Shown: piece by piece, positions 34,194-42,720 of the stretch | How positions within the stretch are numbered: the first letter of the stretch is position 1 | How the letters are laid out: each line of letters starts with the position of its first letter | Source: Norana najaformis | Taxonomy: Eukaryota > Annelida > Clitellata > Crassiclitellata > Hormogastridae | Length of the DNA stretch: 64,000 nucleotides | Direction of reading: 5' to 3' | Assembly (NCBI GenBank): GCA_964023275.1 | Contig: OZ029914.1 | Span: 50,608,530-50,672,529, forward strand | Translations under genes and position numbers: made by a program | Notes under the pieces: model-generated | Seen by the model: only the letters and a program-made list of their open reading frames with translations | Database searches by the model: none | Told to the model about the DNA's origin: nothing

Positions 34194-34470
34194 TTAGTGG
34201 TCGCAGGTGCTGCTGCTGAGATCGCAGCAGAACGAAAGACCTCAAAATACAGTGATATTCTCTCGACACACTGCTTCGTCCTTCTGGCCTTCGAGACTCT
34301 AGGCCCCATAAATCAGGAAGGCTTTAGCCTCATCAAGAAAATCGGACGCCATTTAATCCAAGTATCGGGAGACAAGAGGGAGACTTCTTTCCTGTTCCAA
34401 CGCCTCTCCATTGCCATCCAGCGATCTAACGTGATTGCCTTTAATGGCACTTTCTTGGAACCAGATTTAA
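34194..34470 (+). pseudogene. Second RLE-type retrotransposon C-terminus
   Basis: The frame reads 'STHCFVLLAFETLGPINQEG', 'RETSFLFQRLSIAIQRSNVI' and 'AFNGTF'. It aligns with the last about 70 residues of copy 1 ('QTHSFVAVALETIGAWSTEG', 'LETSYLLQRLSVAVQRGNAI', 'CFSGTL'). The two are clearly different sequences, so this is another element of the same family rather than a tandem duplicate. It starts directly at an AAT array. Confidence 0.75.
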
Positions 34471-35177
34471 GCGAAGACTGGCAATTCCAGAGAACAATCA
34501 CCGGCCGGAAGACAGTCTCAAATCAGTGCGAGGAACATTCTACCCTTTCAGACCATGCCTCTTTGTTTCCTCATAATTTCCCTTGTCTTCTACCTGACCG
34601 AGAACAGTTGTCTCCGCGCGACCTTCCATCGATGGAAGAAGAAGCGATTGACTCCAGCTATGACAAAGCATTTACAATGGTTAACAGGAGAAAAGACGAA
34701 CGTTATCTGAAGGATTTAGTTCAGAAGAAGCAATCAGACGAATTCATACCTCAGAACTCGCACTCGACGCAGCGAGCGAGAGTACCCAGTCGCAAATCAA
34801 GTTCTTCGTCGACAACAATACAACGAAGAACAAGACGGCTGAAATCAAAGAAGGAGAGAAGGGCGTGCCTGAAGCCAATATTAAAGAAAAGGAGAGAACC
34901 TGGAACTGGTCGTCGAGACCCAGCCGACGGGCCCCAACCGATCCTATGGGTCAAGGAGTCACACCGCCTGTCGAAGGTCAGATGGCGGGTCGAGGCCGAG
35001 GAGACGTCGACGCTCGGATCAGTGAAGCCCACGACGCAGGCGCCTTCGAAGCAGACGACGACGGCGATGAAGAGGAGAGAGTTGGTGGTGCTGGATGTTC
35101 GTCCGATCCACACCGGAAGTTCTTGCGCTCCATCGAAGAAACGCCCACAGAACGCTCTACACTTACGCGACCGCTAA
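34471..35177 (+). CDS. Hypothetical basic, low-complexity frame after the RLE end
   Basis: The frame of the RLE C-terminus stays open for another 235 codons past the point where copy 1 stops. It encodes a Ser/Arg/Lys-rich chain ('STTIQRRTRRLKSKKER', 'KPILKKRREPGTGRR'). No known domain is recognised. It may be a read-through extension of the retrotransposon protein, an ORF from a nested element, or chance in a GC-richer stretch. The open frame extends back through the microsatellite, whose Met codons are not credible starts. It overlaps the frame at 34,865-35,287. Confidence 0.35.
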
Positions 35178-35287
35178 CTCAGGGTTGCTTCTTCACCACG
35201 GCGCTTACAGACAAGATCACGAGATTCGGAGGTGCAGCTAGTCGACCTGTTTCCAGGGTGCCACCCTGGATGCCAGAGCAGCTTTAG
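34865..35287 (+). CDS. Hypothetical overlapping frame, 140 codons
   Basis: This frame overlaps the previous one in another register for over 300 bases and ends 'RVPPWMPEQL' at 35,287. It is rich in Gly, Arg, Asp and Glu. No family is recognised. The last 36 bases coincide with a perfect 19-base hairpin (35,252-35,270), and a second hairpin, GTTGCT-cc-AGCAAC, begins at the stop codon (35,287-35,300), about 40 bases before an AAT tract. This fits a structured 3' end of a retrotransposon better than a host gene. Confidence 0.3.
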   Translation: MPEANIKEKERTWNWSSRPSRRAPTDPMGQGVTPPVEGQMAGRGRGDVDARISEAHDAGAFEADDDGDEEERVGGAGCSSDPHRKFLRSIEETPTERSTLTRPLTQGCFFTTALTDKITRFGGAASRPVSRVPPWMPEQL

Positions 35288-35329
35288 TTGCTCCAGCAAC
35301 AATAGATTTGTTTCATAATTGAAGTGATG

Positions 35330-35359
35330 TAATAATAATAATAATAATAATAATAATAC
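35330..35359. repeat. (AAT)n tail
   Basis: About ten AAT units closing the second RLE-type segment. Together with 32,790-32,882 and 34,140-34,193 it is the third AAT tract bounding these elements. Confidence 0.9.
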
Positions 35360-35639
35360 AATACAGAAAAATACAAAACTGGCTACATATAACAGGTAAG
35401 TGATGAAGCCTTCTGGAAAAAGCAGCACCATGAAAACAAATTCCAAAAGGAACAAAATGTACACAGTTGAATTTATGATCATTGTCAGGGGCTACAATTC
35501 ACTATCCAGTGCCCAGTCAGTAATTGGCAAGGGGCTATCAGTGTCAGGGTGACTATTTCAATAGAATAGCAAACAGTACCTGTATGAAACTATTTAAATA
35601 GTATTTGACATAGTATAGAGCTGTGGGCTATTGAAAATA

Positions 35640-36425
35640 CCCTATAATAATAATAATAGTAAAAATAATATCAAGTGCAAAAAAATAATATTAACTAAAT
35701 TTCCGAACATCGGAATGTTGCAATCCTAAGTAGTGTTTACCATATTTTAAGACCAGGGATCAAACTAGATCGCCTTGTGGAAATTTACAGGGACGAAACT
35801 GAGTTGACTCTTGTAGCAAAACGAAGAAATAAACATTTTTCAACGGCAATTTAAGCCAACATTGAACACAAAGGGACCAAATTAACGACACATGAGAACA
35901 ATGTGACTTGTTTAACAAACCAGAGAATTGCAGCACAATAGGACATAGTTTCCTGATTATTGGAATTTAAACAACTCTAACCTCAATAACACGGCTCTAT
36001 GTTACTGTTGAAAAGAATGATACATCCCAAAAGAGCACAATTAAACAGCACACAGCGCAAGGACCCAGTCTCACAAATCCTTAAACCTGATGCTATATTA
36101 TATCAAGTTACTATATTCACATTAACTGTCTTAAAACTCATCATAACTATTAGTGTAGCAACGAAATAGGTTTACTTTAATAACTAAATGGGGAATATGA
36201 ATTAATGAGTCGACGCCTAGCTCAAAAAAGCTAATTAATTATGCAGATAATCAAAATCAACAAAATTGTTAGTAATTGTTAAAGAAATATTAATGAACTT
36301 ATGGGCTGTAATGTTTAAAAAATTCACATTTAAATTTCAGACTATTTAGGTGGCAATAAACATAATCATAAGCAATGAGTTTCTCTGTAATTTTGCGTTA
36401 ATATTCGAACAATGAAAAAAATAAA
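35640..36425. repeat. Dispersed repeat DR1, copy 3 (array and 3' half)
   Basis: It begins at an AAT array (35,645-35,700) and matches 14,360-15,320: 'gttgcaatcctaagtagtgtttaccatattttaag', 'gaaactgagttgactcttgtagcaaaacg', 'cagcacacagcgcaagg', 'atgagtcgacg' and 'attaatgaacttatgggctg'. The half 5' of the array is absent. Confidence 0.75.
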
Positions 36426-36499
36426 GTATTAGAGCTTATTAAGGTTATACAGTATATTTATGGTTTTTATCTTAGAAAGAAATTTTATTCAAGTCCATC

Positions 36500-37400
36500 G
36501 GGCATATTTGCGCAGAGGTTCGAAGGCGAAACCTTATTAGGTGTGTGGTCAGGGGATTGCAAACTCTCTTGCTATCTGTCAGGGCTACCCTGATGCCCAA
36601 AGTTGTGACACCACCTTAGGGGCAGAGACGGAATGGATCGGACCTTAACACAAAAGAGCAGCCATCCGCTCCTACGCCGACCTTGGTGCCGTATGGGCAA
36701 TCGTATCTAGAGACAGACCTTGGGCGACAGCCTCTTCATCAACGATGCCACTCACTCTCTTGTCTTCGCACGCTGGATGCCTCACACTAAACATCGTGCT
36801 GGTCGTACGTGACGACCCTATGCGGCTGTCCAAGTCCAAGGTTCGGAGGCGCGTCGAAGCCCACAACCTGGCCGACAAGGTGACCGTCCATTTGACGATG
36901 CCGACTCCGTGTCGTTGGGCTGGGGGTTCCAGCATGTGGCGAGTCAGAGAATTCACTGCCCATGCGGAGAGCCTCTCGACAAGGACTGGTCTATCGACCG
37001 CAAGGACAACTGCCGTGTGCACAATAGGGATAACTGCCTGGTGGTGTGCCACAGGTCCCAGAACGCGAGCTCACATCGACCGACCGCAGAGTAAATGTAC
37101 ACGACTATCGCAAGAACAACTGAAGCCGGCACATAAACATATAGTCTAAATGTGCTCGATTTCATATTAGGTGCTTCAAATTCATTGCCTTCTTGGGCTT
37201 CCGAACCACTGGGTCCTTATGACGCTTCTCTAGTCCTCCGGTCGTTAGAGGACTCGTTATCCTTGACCCCTCAGTTTTCAACGAAGTATCAGGCTAAAAA
37301 AGTCGCGTACGTCACTGACTGCTTATGGGCCTCAAGTTAATACAAACTTAGGCGGCGAAAGTTAAGTGCCGCAAACAATGGTCTAGTGGACTGCCCTTCT
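36500..37400. other. GC-rich segment of unknown nature
   Basis: From about 36,520 to 37,110 the base composition is clearly richer in G and C than its surroundings, with frames open for 126 codons on the minus strand (37,052-36,672) and 134 on the plus strand (36,745-37,149). The plus-strand frame at 36,909 contains 'HCPCGEPLDKD', loosely like the CCHC box near the end of RLE-type retrotransposons, but the context is not convincing. No function assigned. Confidence 0.35.
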
Positions 37401-38270
37401 TGATACTCACTTGATTGCGGTTTTGGCTGTGGTGTGCCATCGGTTGATGCTTTTGAATTACCGCCGTTAAATAGATTACTAATTGCAATTACAACTACAT
37501 CTACAATCCAGTCAGATCTCTTAGCATTCTTTGGACGGCTGTAATTAGGCTAAGTTGTCTGATGGAACATGCTACTTTAAACAACATTACCACAGCCAAA
37601 ATTCTGAATCTTTTCAAATTTTTGACTTGGGTGAAGGAAATTCTGAGATGGACGTAAAAAGTCTCATCAAATTGACTTCTAAAAACGTAAGTGGACAAAA
37701 TTCAGAACTTCCTTATTGTTGCGATTAATTCTTTGGAAGCTATTTTGTTTTTGGTGAATTTCACCATTATCAACTTATATAAAAGGAAATAGAACGATAA
37801 ATACCGCTATTTATATGCAAGTAGAAAATTATTTCTACATGTTTTTTATCGCTGCGATAGAGTTTTAACAAGAAGTATTCGTGAAATATTTAGTTTGTAA
37901 CACTTGAACAATTTCATAATTTCTGCTAACTTTTATGCTGATTGCATGAGCTTTAAATAACGACTTGGTGTTTGTGATGTATTCCTACACAGGCCCGAAA
38001 ATAAATTTCTAGATGGTGCGATCGCGCATCCACGAAAATAACGGAATTGCATTCTTTGACCAGCGACAAAAAAATTCGTCTTTCTAAAGGCTATCTTAAT
38101 TAGTTACGCGAATTGTCAATTCTAACGTAGCATTAGACACTCATTTTAAAATAAAGTTGAGGAACCTAACCACGAAGTACGTTTTTGAAACTTGTAATTA
38201 ATTTTCGACACGAATACTTCCAGAGAGTTTCTGAGCTGAAGATAAGCCTATCAATAGCCTATGGAAATTA
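37400..38270. other. No gene seen
   Basis: AT-rich sequence. It contains an inverted copy of the short motif 'ccatcggttgatgc' (about 37,438) and otherwise neither a credible exon nor a repeat shared with other parts of the window. Confidence 0.4.
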
Positions 38271-38279
38271 ATAGCGACA

Positions 38280-38968
38280 GGGCCAAACTGTGAGTAGACA
38301 ATGGGTGTCGCAAGTTTAAGCTGTCAAATGGTATTGTGGCTAAAAGTATTTTTGCACGATTAATCTATGATTATGCTGAAATTATAAGACCTTAGGAATG
38401 CATTTGTTACCTTTAGTCCTTTCTGCGCATTTACTCTACATTGTTGCAATTGTAGGAATTTGGAAATACGTGCTGGCCCTCAGCACGTATTTTCCAAATT
38501 CCTACAATTGCAGCAATGTAGACTAAATGCGCAGAAAGAACTATAGGCAACAAATAGCGCTTCTGAACAATTATAAGATTTTGAAACAAATGTTTCAGAT
38601 CTTTGCGTATATCTGGGTACATGTATATTTCTGCGTACTCTAAATAAAACAGAATATGTTCTTACTGTTGCATATGCTGAATCGTCGATCCGTCAGAGTC
38701 TTTCCTGTTGAAGTAACTCACAAGGCTCCAGTCTTATAGAACTGCCCCACCTACGTAGACATAGGCCTATGTGGTTTTTCATTCATTTGGGTTCGCCTTT
38801 AACCAGCTTTTGCCAAGCGCATGTTGGCTGGTATGGGTGGAAAAACCAGGAAAATTTTGGACTGCTGTATGTAGATTTTCGACTCACACAACCATAATGT
38901 TTATATAGGCCTATATGTAATATAGTGCAACTGGTTATGTTTATCGGTTTCAAATTTCCAACCCATTA
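38280..38968. repeat. BTB upstream block (U), copy 3, without a BTB gene
   Basis: It starts 'gggtgtcgcaagtttaagctgtc', as in the copies beside BTB genes, and runs to the left end of the transposon at 38,970. No BTB exon lies within 7 kb on the expected side, so the block moves or survives independently of the gene. A long hairpin occupies 38,402-38,555. Confidence 0.7.
38402..38555. repeat. Long inverted repeat, about 74-bp arms, 5-base loop
   Basis: Arms 38,402-38,475 and 38,481-38,555 pair almost perfectly: for example GTGCTG/CAGCAC at the loop, 'aatttggaaa' with 'ttccaaatt', and 'tgcgcattta' with 'taaatgcgca'. The loop is GCCCT at 38,476-38,480. The right arm is the normal U-block sequence and the left arm its inverted duplicate. 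Confidence 0.92.
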
Positions 38969-38969
38969 C

Positions 38970-39090
38970 ACTGGTCAACATAGAAATCGTTACTGACTGG
39001 AAAAGGCCCTAATGTGTAGCATCTTGGTGTGCTGAACACGAATATAACCATAAAATTTTTTTATTGGCTCTCGTTTTGAAAATATTTCAT
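38970..39090 (+). repeat. Left terminal inverted repeat
   Basis: Outer part CACTGGTCAACA at 38,970-38,981; inner part TGTGCTGAACACGAATAT at 39,028-39,045; then 'attggctctcgtttt' near 39,060-39,075. The partner is at 41,190-41,321. Confidence 0.75.
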
Positions 39091-39223
39091 ATAGTTCATT
39101 TTTTTATGTTTCACCATGTAAATTTATGCAGTAGGACTGCGACAATATCCTAAATAAGTCTAGAATGATGTAATATTCCACCTCATTGCATAATCCCATC
39201 ATGGACACATCATGCACAGTTGA

Positions 39224-39305
39224 TTACGTCATTTTCTGATGCAATGTAAAACTACAGCCAGTCGGCTGCTGACGTAAGATGACGTCAGCAGTGTACTATA
39301 TAAAG
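39224..39305 (+). promoter_or_regulatory. TATA box with three CRE-like sites
   Basis: TTACGTCA (39,224-39,231), TGACGTAA (39,270-39,277) and the full palindrome TGACGTCA (39,280-39,287) are CREB/ATF-type sites. TATATAAAG follows at 39,297-39,305, 115 bases before the ATG. The arrangement is a textbook animal core promoter and lies inside the transposon. Confidence 0.6.
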
Positions 39306-39419
39306 CGAGTCGGAACGGTTGAGCATTTACAATATTACAGACTTTGTGCGAGACAGTTTAAGTTACTGTTTTATAAAACTATTATTACTTTATCCATTTA
39401 GATACAATACAGAACAGTA

Positions 39420-41117
39420 ATGCCTCGGAAGTGCGTAAATACTGTGGACAACTTTTGTTACATTTGTGGGGAAGTGACATTTGCCAACCAGAAGAAAAGT
39501 ATCACTTATCAAGTCAAGAAGGCATATCATGCTTACTTCGAATGCAAGGTTGGTGACCAAGACAAGCCATGGGCCCCGCATATATGCTGTGCTACATGTA
39601 CAACACAGCTTTCACAGTGGTTGAATGGCAAAAGACCATCAATGCCGTTTGCAGTTCCCATGGTGTGGAGAGAGCAAAGCAACCACGTAGATGACTGTTA
39701 CTTCTGCTTGGTTCCTCCTCTTTCCGGTGGAATAACGAAGCAAAAGAAGTCGACAATAGTCTACCCAAACATTCCGTCAGCATTGAGACTAGTTCCACAT
39801 GGTGATGGACTTCCTATTCCAGAACCTCCAGCAGAATATATTTTCCTTGATTCATCTGATGAGAACAAGGGTGAGCCGACATGTTCTTCTCCTGGTCCGT
39901 CAGCGTGCAGTGATCCCGATTTTCACTGTGGTGCATCATCAACCCCACACAGAATAACACAGGAAGAACTAAATGACCTTGTTCGTGATTTGGACTTATC
40001 CAAAAACAAGGCAGAATTGCTAGGATCAAGACTCCAACAATGGAATCTTCTAGAAGAAGATGTCACAATTACTTCATATAGAAAGCGCCATCAGCAGTTG
40101 GAACCTTTCTTTATGAAGGAAGGTAATCTGGTATTCTGTTCCAATATTGACGACCTCATGAATGCCTTACAGATCACTCATGACCCACAAGAATGGAGAC
40201 TCTTTGTAGACTCTTCAACACTGAGTCTTAAGGCTGTGCTTTTGCACAATGGAAACCGTCTTCCATCTATTCCATTAGCGCATGTTGTCCACATGAAAGA
40301 GACATACGATAACCTAAAACAGCTACTGCATTCCATTGACTATAACAGGTACAAATGGCACCTGTGTGGTGATTTGAAGGTAGTTGCCATTTTAATGGGA
40401 CTGCAGCAAGGATATACAAAATATATGTGTTTCTTGTGTGAGTGGGATAGCCGAGCAAGAGAGTTGCACTACGTGCGGAAGGAATGGACTCCCAGACAAA
40501 ACATGGCAGTTGGACTGAAGAATATCCAGCACCCAGCTCTGGTCGAGGCTCACAAAATCCTACTACCACCCCTTCACATCAAACTAGGTTTGGTGAAGAA
40601 CTTCGTGAAAGCCACGGACCGCACTTCGCCAGCTTTCCGATACCTGCATGAAAAATTCCCTCGACTCAGCGAAGCAAAGATTAAAGAGGGAGTTTTTGTG
40701 GGTCCTCAGATTAGAGAACTCTTCAAAGATGACCGCTTCAACAACTTGCTGGAGGGTGATGCGAAACAAGCATGGAATGCTTTTCGTCTAGTGTCTACAG
40801 ACTTTCTGGGGAATGTTAGGGCAGAAAACTACAAGGAACTAGTAGAAGACATGCTCAAGCAGTACCAGAAATTTCGCTGCAATATGTCTCTGAAGATGCA
40901 TTTCCTTCATTCCCATCTGGATTTCTTCCCTGACAACTGTGGTATGGTTAGTGACGAACATGGCGAACGTTTTCATCAAGATATCGCAACAATGGAGCAA
41001 AGGTACCAGGGAAAATGGTCCACTACAATGTTGGCTGACTACTGCTGGACACTCCGCAGAGATGCTCCCGAACAGCTGTACAAGAGACAGGCAAAAAATC
41101 TAAGAACTAGTTTATGA
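39420..41117 (+). CDS. Putative transposase, uncharacterised Cys-rich protein of 565 residues
   Basis: A single open frame without introns. The N-terminus holds paired cysteines that look like zinc ligands: C5, C13/C16 ('CYIC'), C42, H54, C57/C60 and C93/C96 ('CYFC'). The central part contains 'LFVDSSTLSLKAV' (D264) and 'HLCGDLKVVAILMGLQ' (D318), followed by 'CFLCEWDSR' (C337, C340); near the end is 'SDEHGERFHQD' (D512, E513, E516). The 'GDL...LxG......CxxC' pattern resembles TNP2-type transposases, and D264, D318 and a glutamate at 513 or 516 could form a DDE triad; this is inference. I recall close relatives annotated as uncharacterised proteins in many invertebrates, which fits a transposon gene. 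It lies within perfect and imperfect inverted repeats. A domesticated host gene is possible but less likely. Confidence 0.75.
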   Translation: MPRKCVNTVDNFCYICGEVTFANQKKSITYQVKKAYHAYFECKVGDQDKPWAPHICCATCTTQLSQWLNGKRPSMPFAVPMVWREQSNHVDDCYFCLVPPLSGGITKQKKSTIVYPNIPSALRLVPHGDGLPIPEPPAEYIFLDSSDENKGEPTCSSPGPSACSDPDFHCGASSTPHRITQEELNDLVRDLDLSKNKAELLGSRLQQWNLLEEDVTITSYRKRHQQLEPFFMKEGNLVFCSNIDDLMNALQITHDPQEWRLFVDSSTLSLKAVLLHNGNRLPSIPLAHVVHMKETYDNLKQLLHSIDYNRYKWHLCGDLKVVAILMGLQQGYTKYMCFLCEWDSRARELHYVRKEWTPRQNMAVGLKNIQHPALVEAHKILLPPLHIKLGLVKNFVKATDRTSPAFRYLHEKFPRLSEAKIKEGVFVGPQIRELFKDDRFNNLLEGDAKQAWNAFRLVSTDFLGNVRAENYKELVEDMLKQYQKFRCNMSLKMHFLHSHLDFFPDNCGMVSDEHGERFHQDIATMEQRYQGKWSTTMLADYCWTLRRDAPEQLYKRQAKNLRTSL

Positions 41118-41189
41118 CCTGGTTTTTACAAATATTAACTGTAAGTGTATCACTATTGGCATGCATTGTGCGATATAAAATTACTTCAT

Positions 41190-41321
41190 TTCAGATTACA
41201 AAAAAACTAGAGCCAATTCGGCATTTTCACTGTCATATTCGTGTTCAGCACATACAAATTGATAAGAACTGACTAATTTCATTTCAGTAACATGACTTTT
41301 GTAAAAATTTGTTGTCCAGTG
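41190..41321 (-). repeat. Right terminal inverted repeat
   Basis: Reverse complement of the left repeat: 'agagccaatt' near 41,209, the perfect 18-base inner match at 41,235-41,252, and the outer end 'gttgtccagtg' at 41,311-41,321. About 11 bases longer than the left one between inner and outer parts. Confidence 0.75.
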
Positions 41322-41559
41322 TTATAGCCTGACTTCCGGGTTCTCTAACCTCTGGGATTTCGACTTCTTCAAAGGATTATGGGTTTGAATACGATTTCAT
41401 TTGAAGCGACCATAGATAGACGTATTATGCAATTTCATAACGGCGCTATGGAAGTCACAATATTACATTAAATGAAACAATGTAGCTTTTCACATGAAAT
41501 TCTGCTTATATTTCGTATTCACCACCTTTGAATGACTGCCCATAGATGCTAAAAAACAC

Positions 41560-41720
41560 ATATGCATGAACGCAGGCATGCATTCTTTGCATACATACAA
41601 ACATGCGTACGTACGAACGTACGTGCATATATACAGATATGCATGCCTACAAAGATGAATACATGCATGCTTGTATACATACATACACGCATACATACAT
41701 ACATACAAGCATGCATACCG
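41560..41720. repeat. Interrupted (ACAT)n / CATG-rich tetranucleotide array
   Basis: Imperfect ACAT, TACG and GCATGC units; frames through it read Met-Tyr-Cys-Val repeats and are artefacts. Confidence 0.9.
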
Positions 41721-42330
41721 TGCAGAATAACTGATACAGCAGCGGATAAACGGAATTAAACATTAGTAATTTCAGACAGCGATGGGAACGAAATATTAGT
41801 AGCAAATAGCAGTAGGATGGAAATTTCCTCGAGGAGAACTTAGGTCAGGCGGAGGAAACCATAAGGGACGATCATGCAGTTACTGCCGTGTTTGGAAAGG
41901 AAGCCATGGTTCCAGAGTGTAGGCTGGCTGAGACCGGTACAGTCTGACTCTTATGCGATTTAAAACCAACTGGGCCTAAGCTGATCGCCAGGTGGCTGTC
42001 AAGACTCCCCGCCAAATGTTTGCCCGCGACTATAATTGCGTACATCCTATATCCGCATTCATTATGGAAATCCGACGTATTAAAAAAGGCCATACCGTGC
42101 TGCAACCTTATCTATGGCTACATCGGCTTGTAGCCATTTTAAACACAATTTTCGCCATGTTTGTTTATTTAATAAAGTTAATTTGAGATGCAAAATAACA
42201 GTTAAATGATATCCGAGTCACACGGCACGTCGTATCGCAATTTGCCACAGTTTAATCAAGCTGAAATTAGTGTCATTGTTATTAAACTTAGATGTCGCTG
42301 TCAAAACAGTGGCAAAAAGTTAACCTTAAT
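41720..42330. other. No gene seen
   Basis: Mixed sequence with no convincing exon or repeat. Frames of 64-77 codons occur but show no family resemblance. Confidence 0.4.
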
Positions 42331-42440
42331 AAGATGTCCGCAGGCCTGCATAGGCCTAGTAAGGCTACTTCATGATTGTAGGTTACAGCGCCTTGTGAAA
42401 TGCTTGAAAGGTGCTATATAAATCTCTGTTACACTATTAC
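42330..42440 (+). mobile_element. CR1/L2-like retrotransposon 3' UTR end
   Basis: 'acagcgccttgtgaaatgc' followed by 'aaggtgctatataaatctc' has the short GC stem and TATAAAT-like end seen at the 3' termini of CR1/L2-like elements (compare 17,463-17,475 and the inverted 48,160-48,200). No coding part is attached. Confidence 0.5.
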
Positions 42441-42469
42441 TAAAGGCAATTGTAGCACTAATTAATGCC

Positions 42470-42720
42470 CTCTAATGAAAAGAATGTTAATAACAATATA
42501 AACAAAAAGAACACAAGTATACAGCACACAATGCAAGGGCACAGTCACACAAATCCTTGGGCAGACTATTAAATGAAATCGAGTAGCTACATTCTCAATA
42601 CTTAAGAATCTTCAACCTCGTAATAATTATGAGCGTATTAACTCAATATGTCTGCCTGAATTATCAAATCAGGCATATGATTTCATGAGTCGACGACTTA
42701 TTCAAATTGGCTGCACTTTA
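42470..42720. repeat. Dispersed repeat DR1, terminal fragment
   Basis: Matches 14,700-14,925: 'cagcacaca.tgcaagg.cacag', 'aataattatgagcgtatt', 'caggcatatga' and 'atgagtcgacg'. Confidence 0.7.

Larger units (their letters stand above)
38970..41321 (+). mobile_element. Complete TIR DNA transposon, 2.35 kb, probably CMC/EnSpm-like
   Basis: The left end reads CACTGGTCAACA (38,970) and the right end, reverse-complemented, CACTGGACAACA (41,321). A second, perfect 18-base inverted pair, TGTGCTGAACACGAATAT, lies inside (39,028-39,045 and 41,235-41,252), followed by 'attggctct' on both sides, so the terminal inverted repeats are imperfect and about 120 bases long. The flanks 'TTA' before and 'TTA' after suggest a 3-bp target duplication. 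Ends starting CACTG and 3-bp duplications are characteristic of CACTA/EnSpm elements. It carries one intact gene (39,420-41,117) with its own promoter and sits inside a U block. Confidence 0.72.

Noticed and set aside
36672-37149. Overlapping 126- and 134-codon frames as host genes
   Set aside because: Long frames are expected by chance in a GC-rich stretch and neither shows domain signatures.
37500-37745. Another BTB-PHR tail
   Set aside because: Slight similarity in wording to the PHR 3' flank, but the diagnostic 'GQIPRFYF' equivalent is missing on the minus strand.
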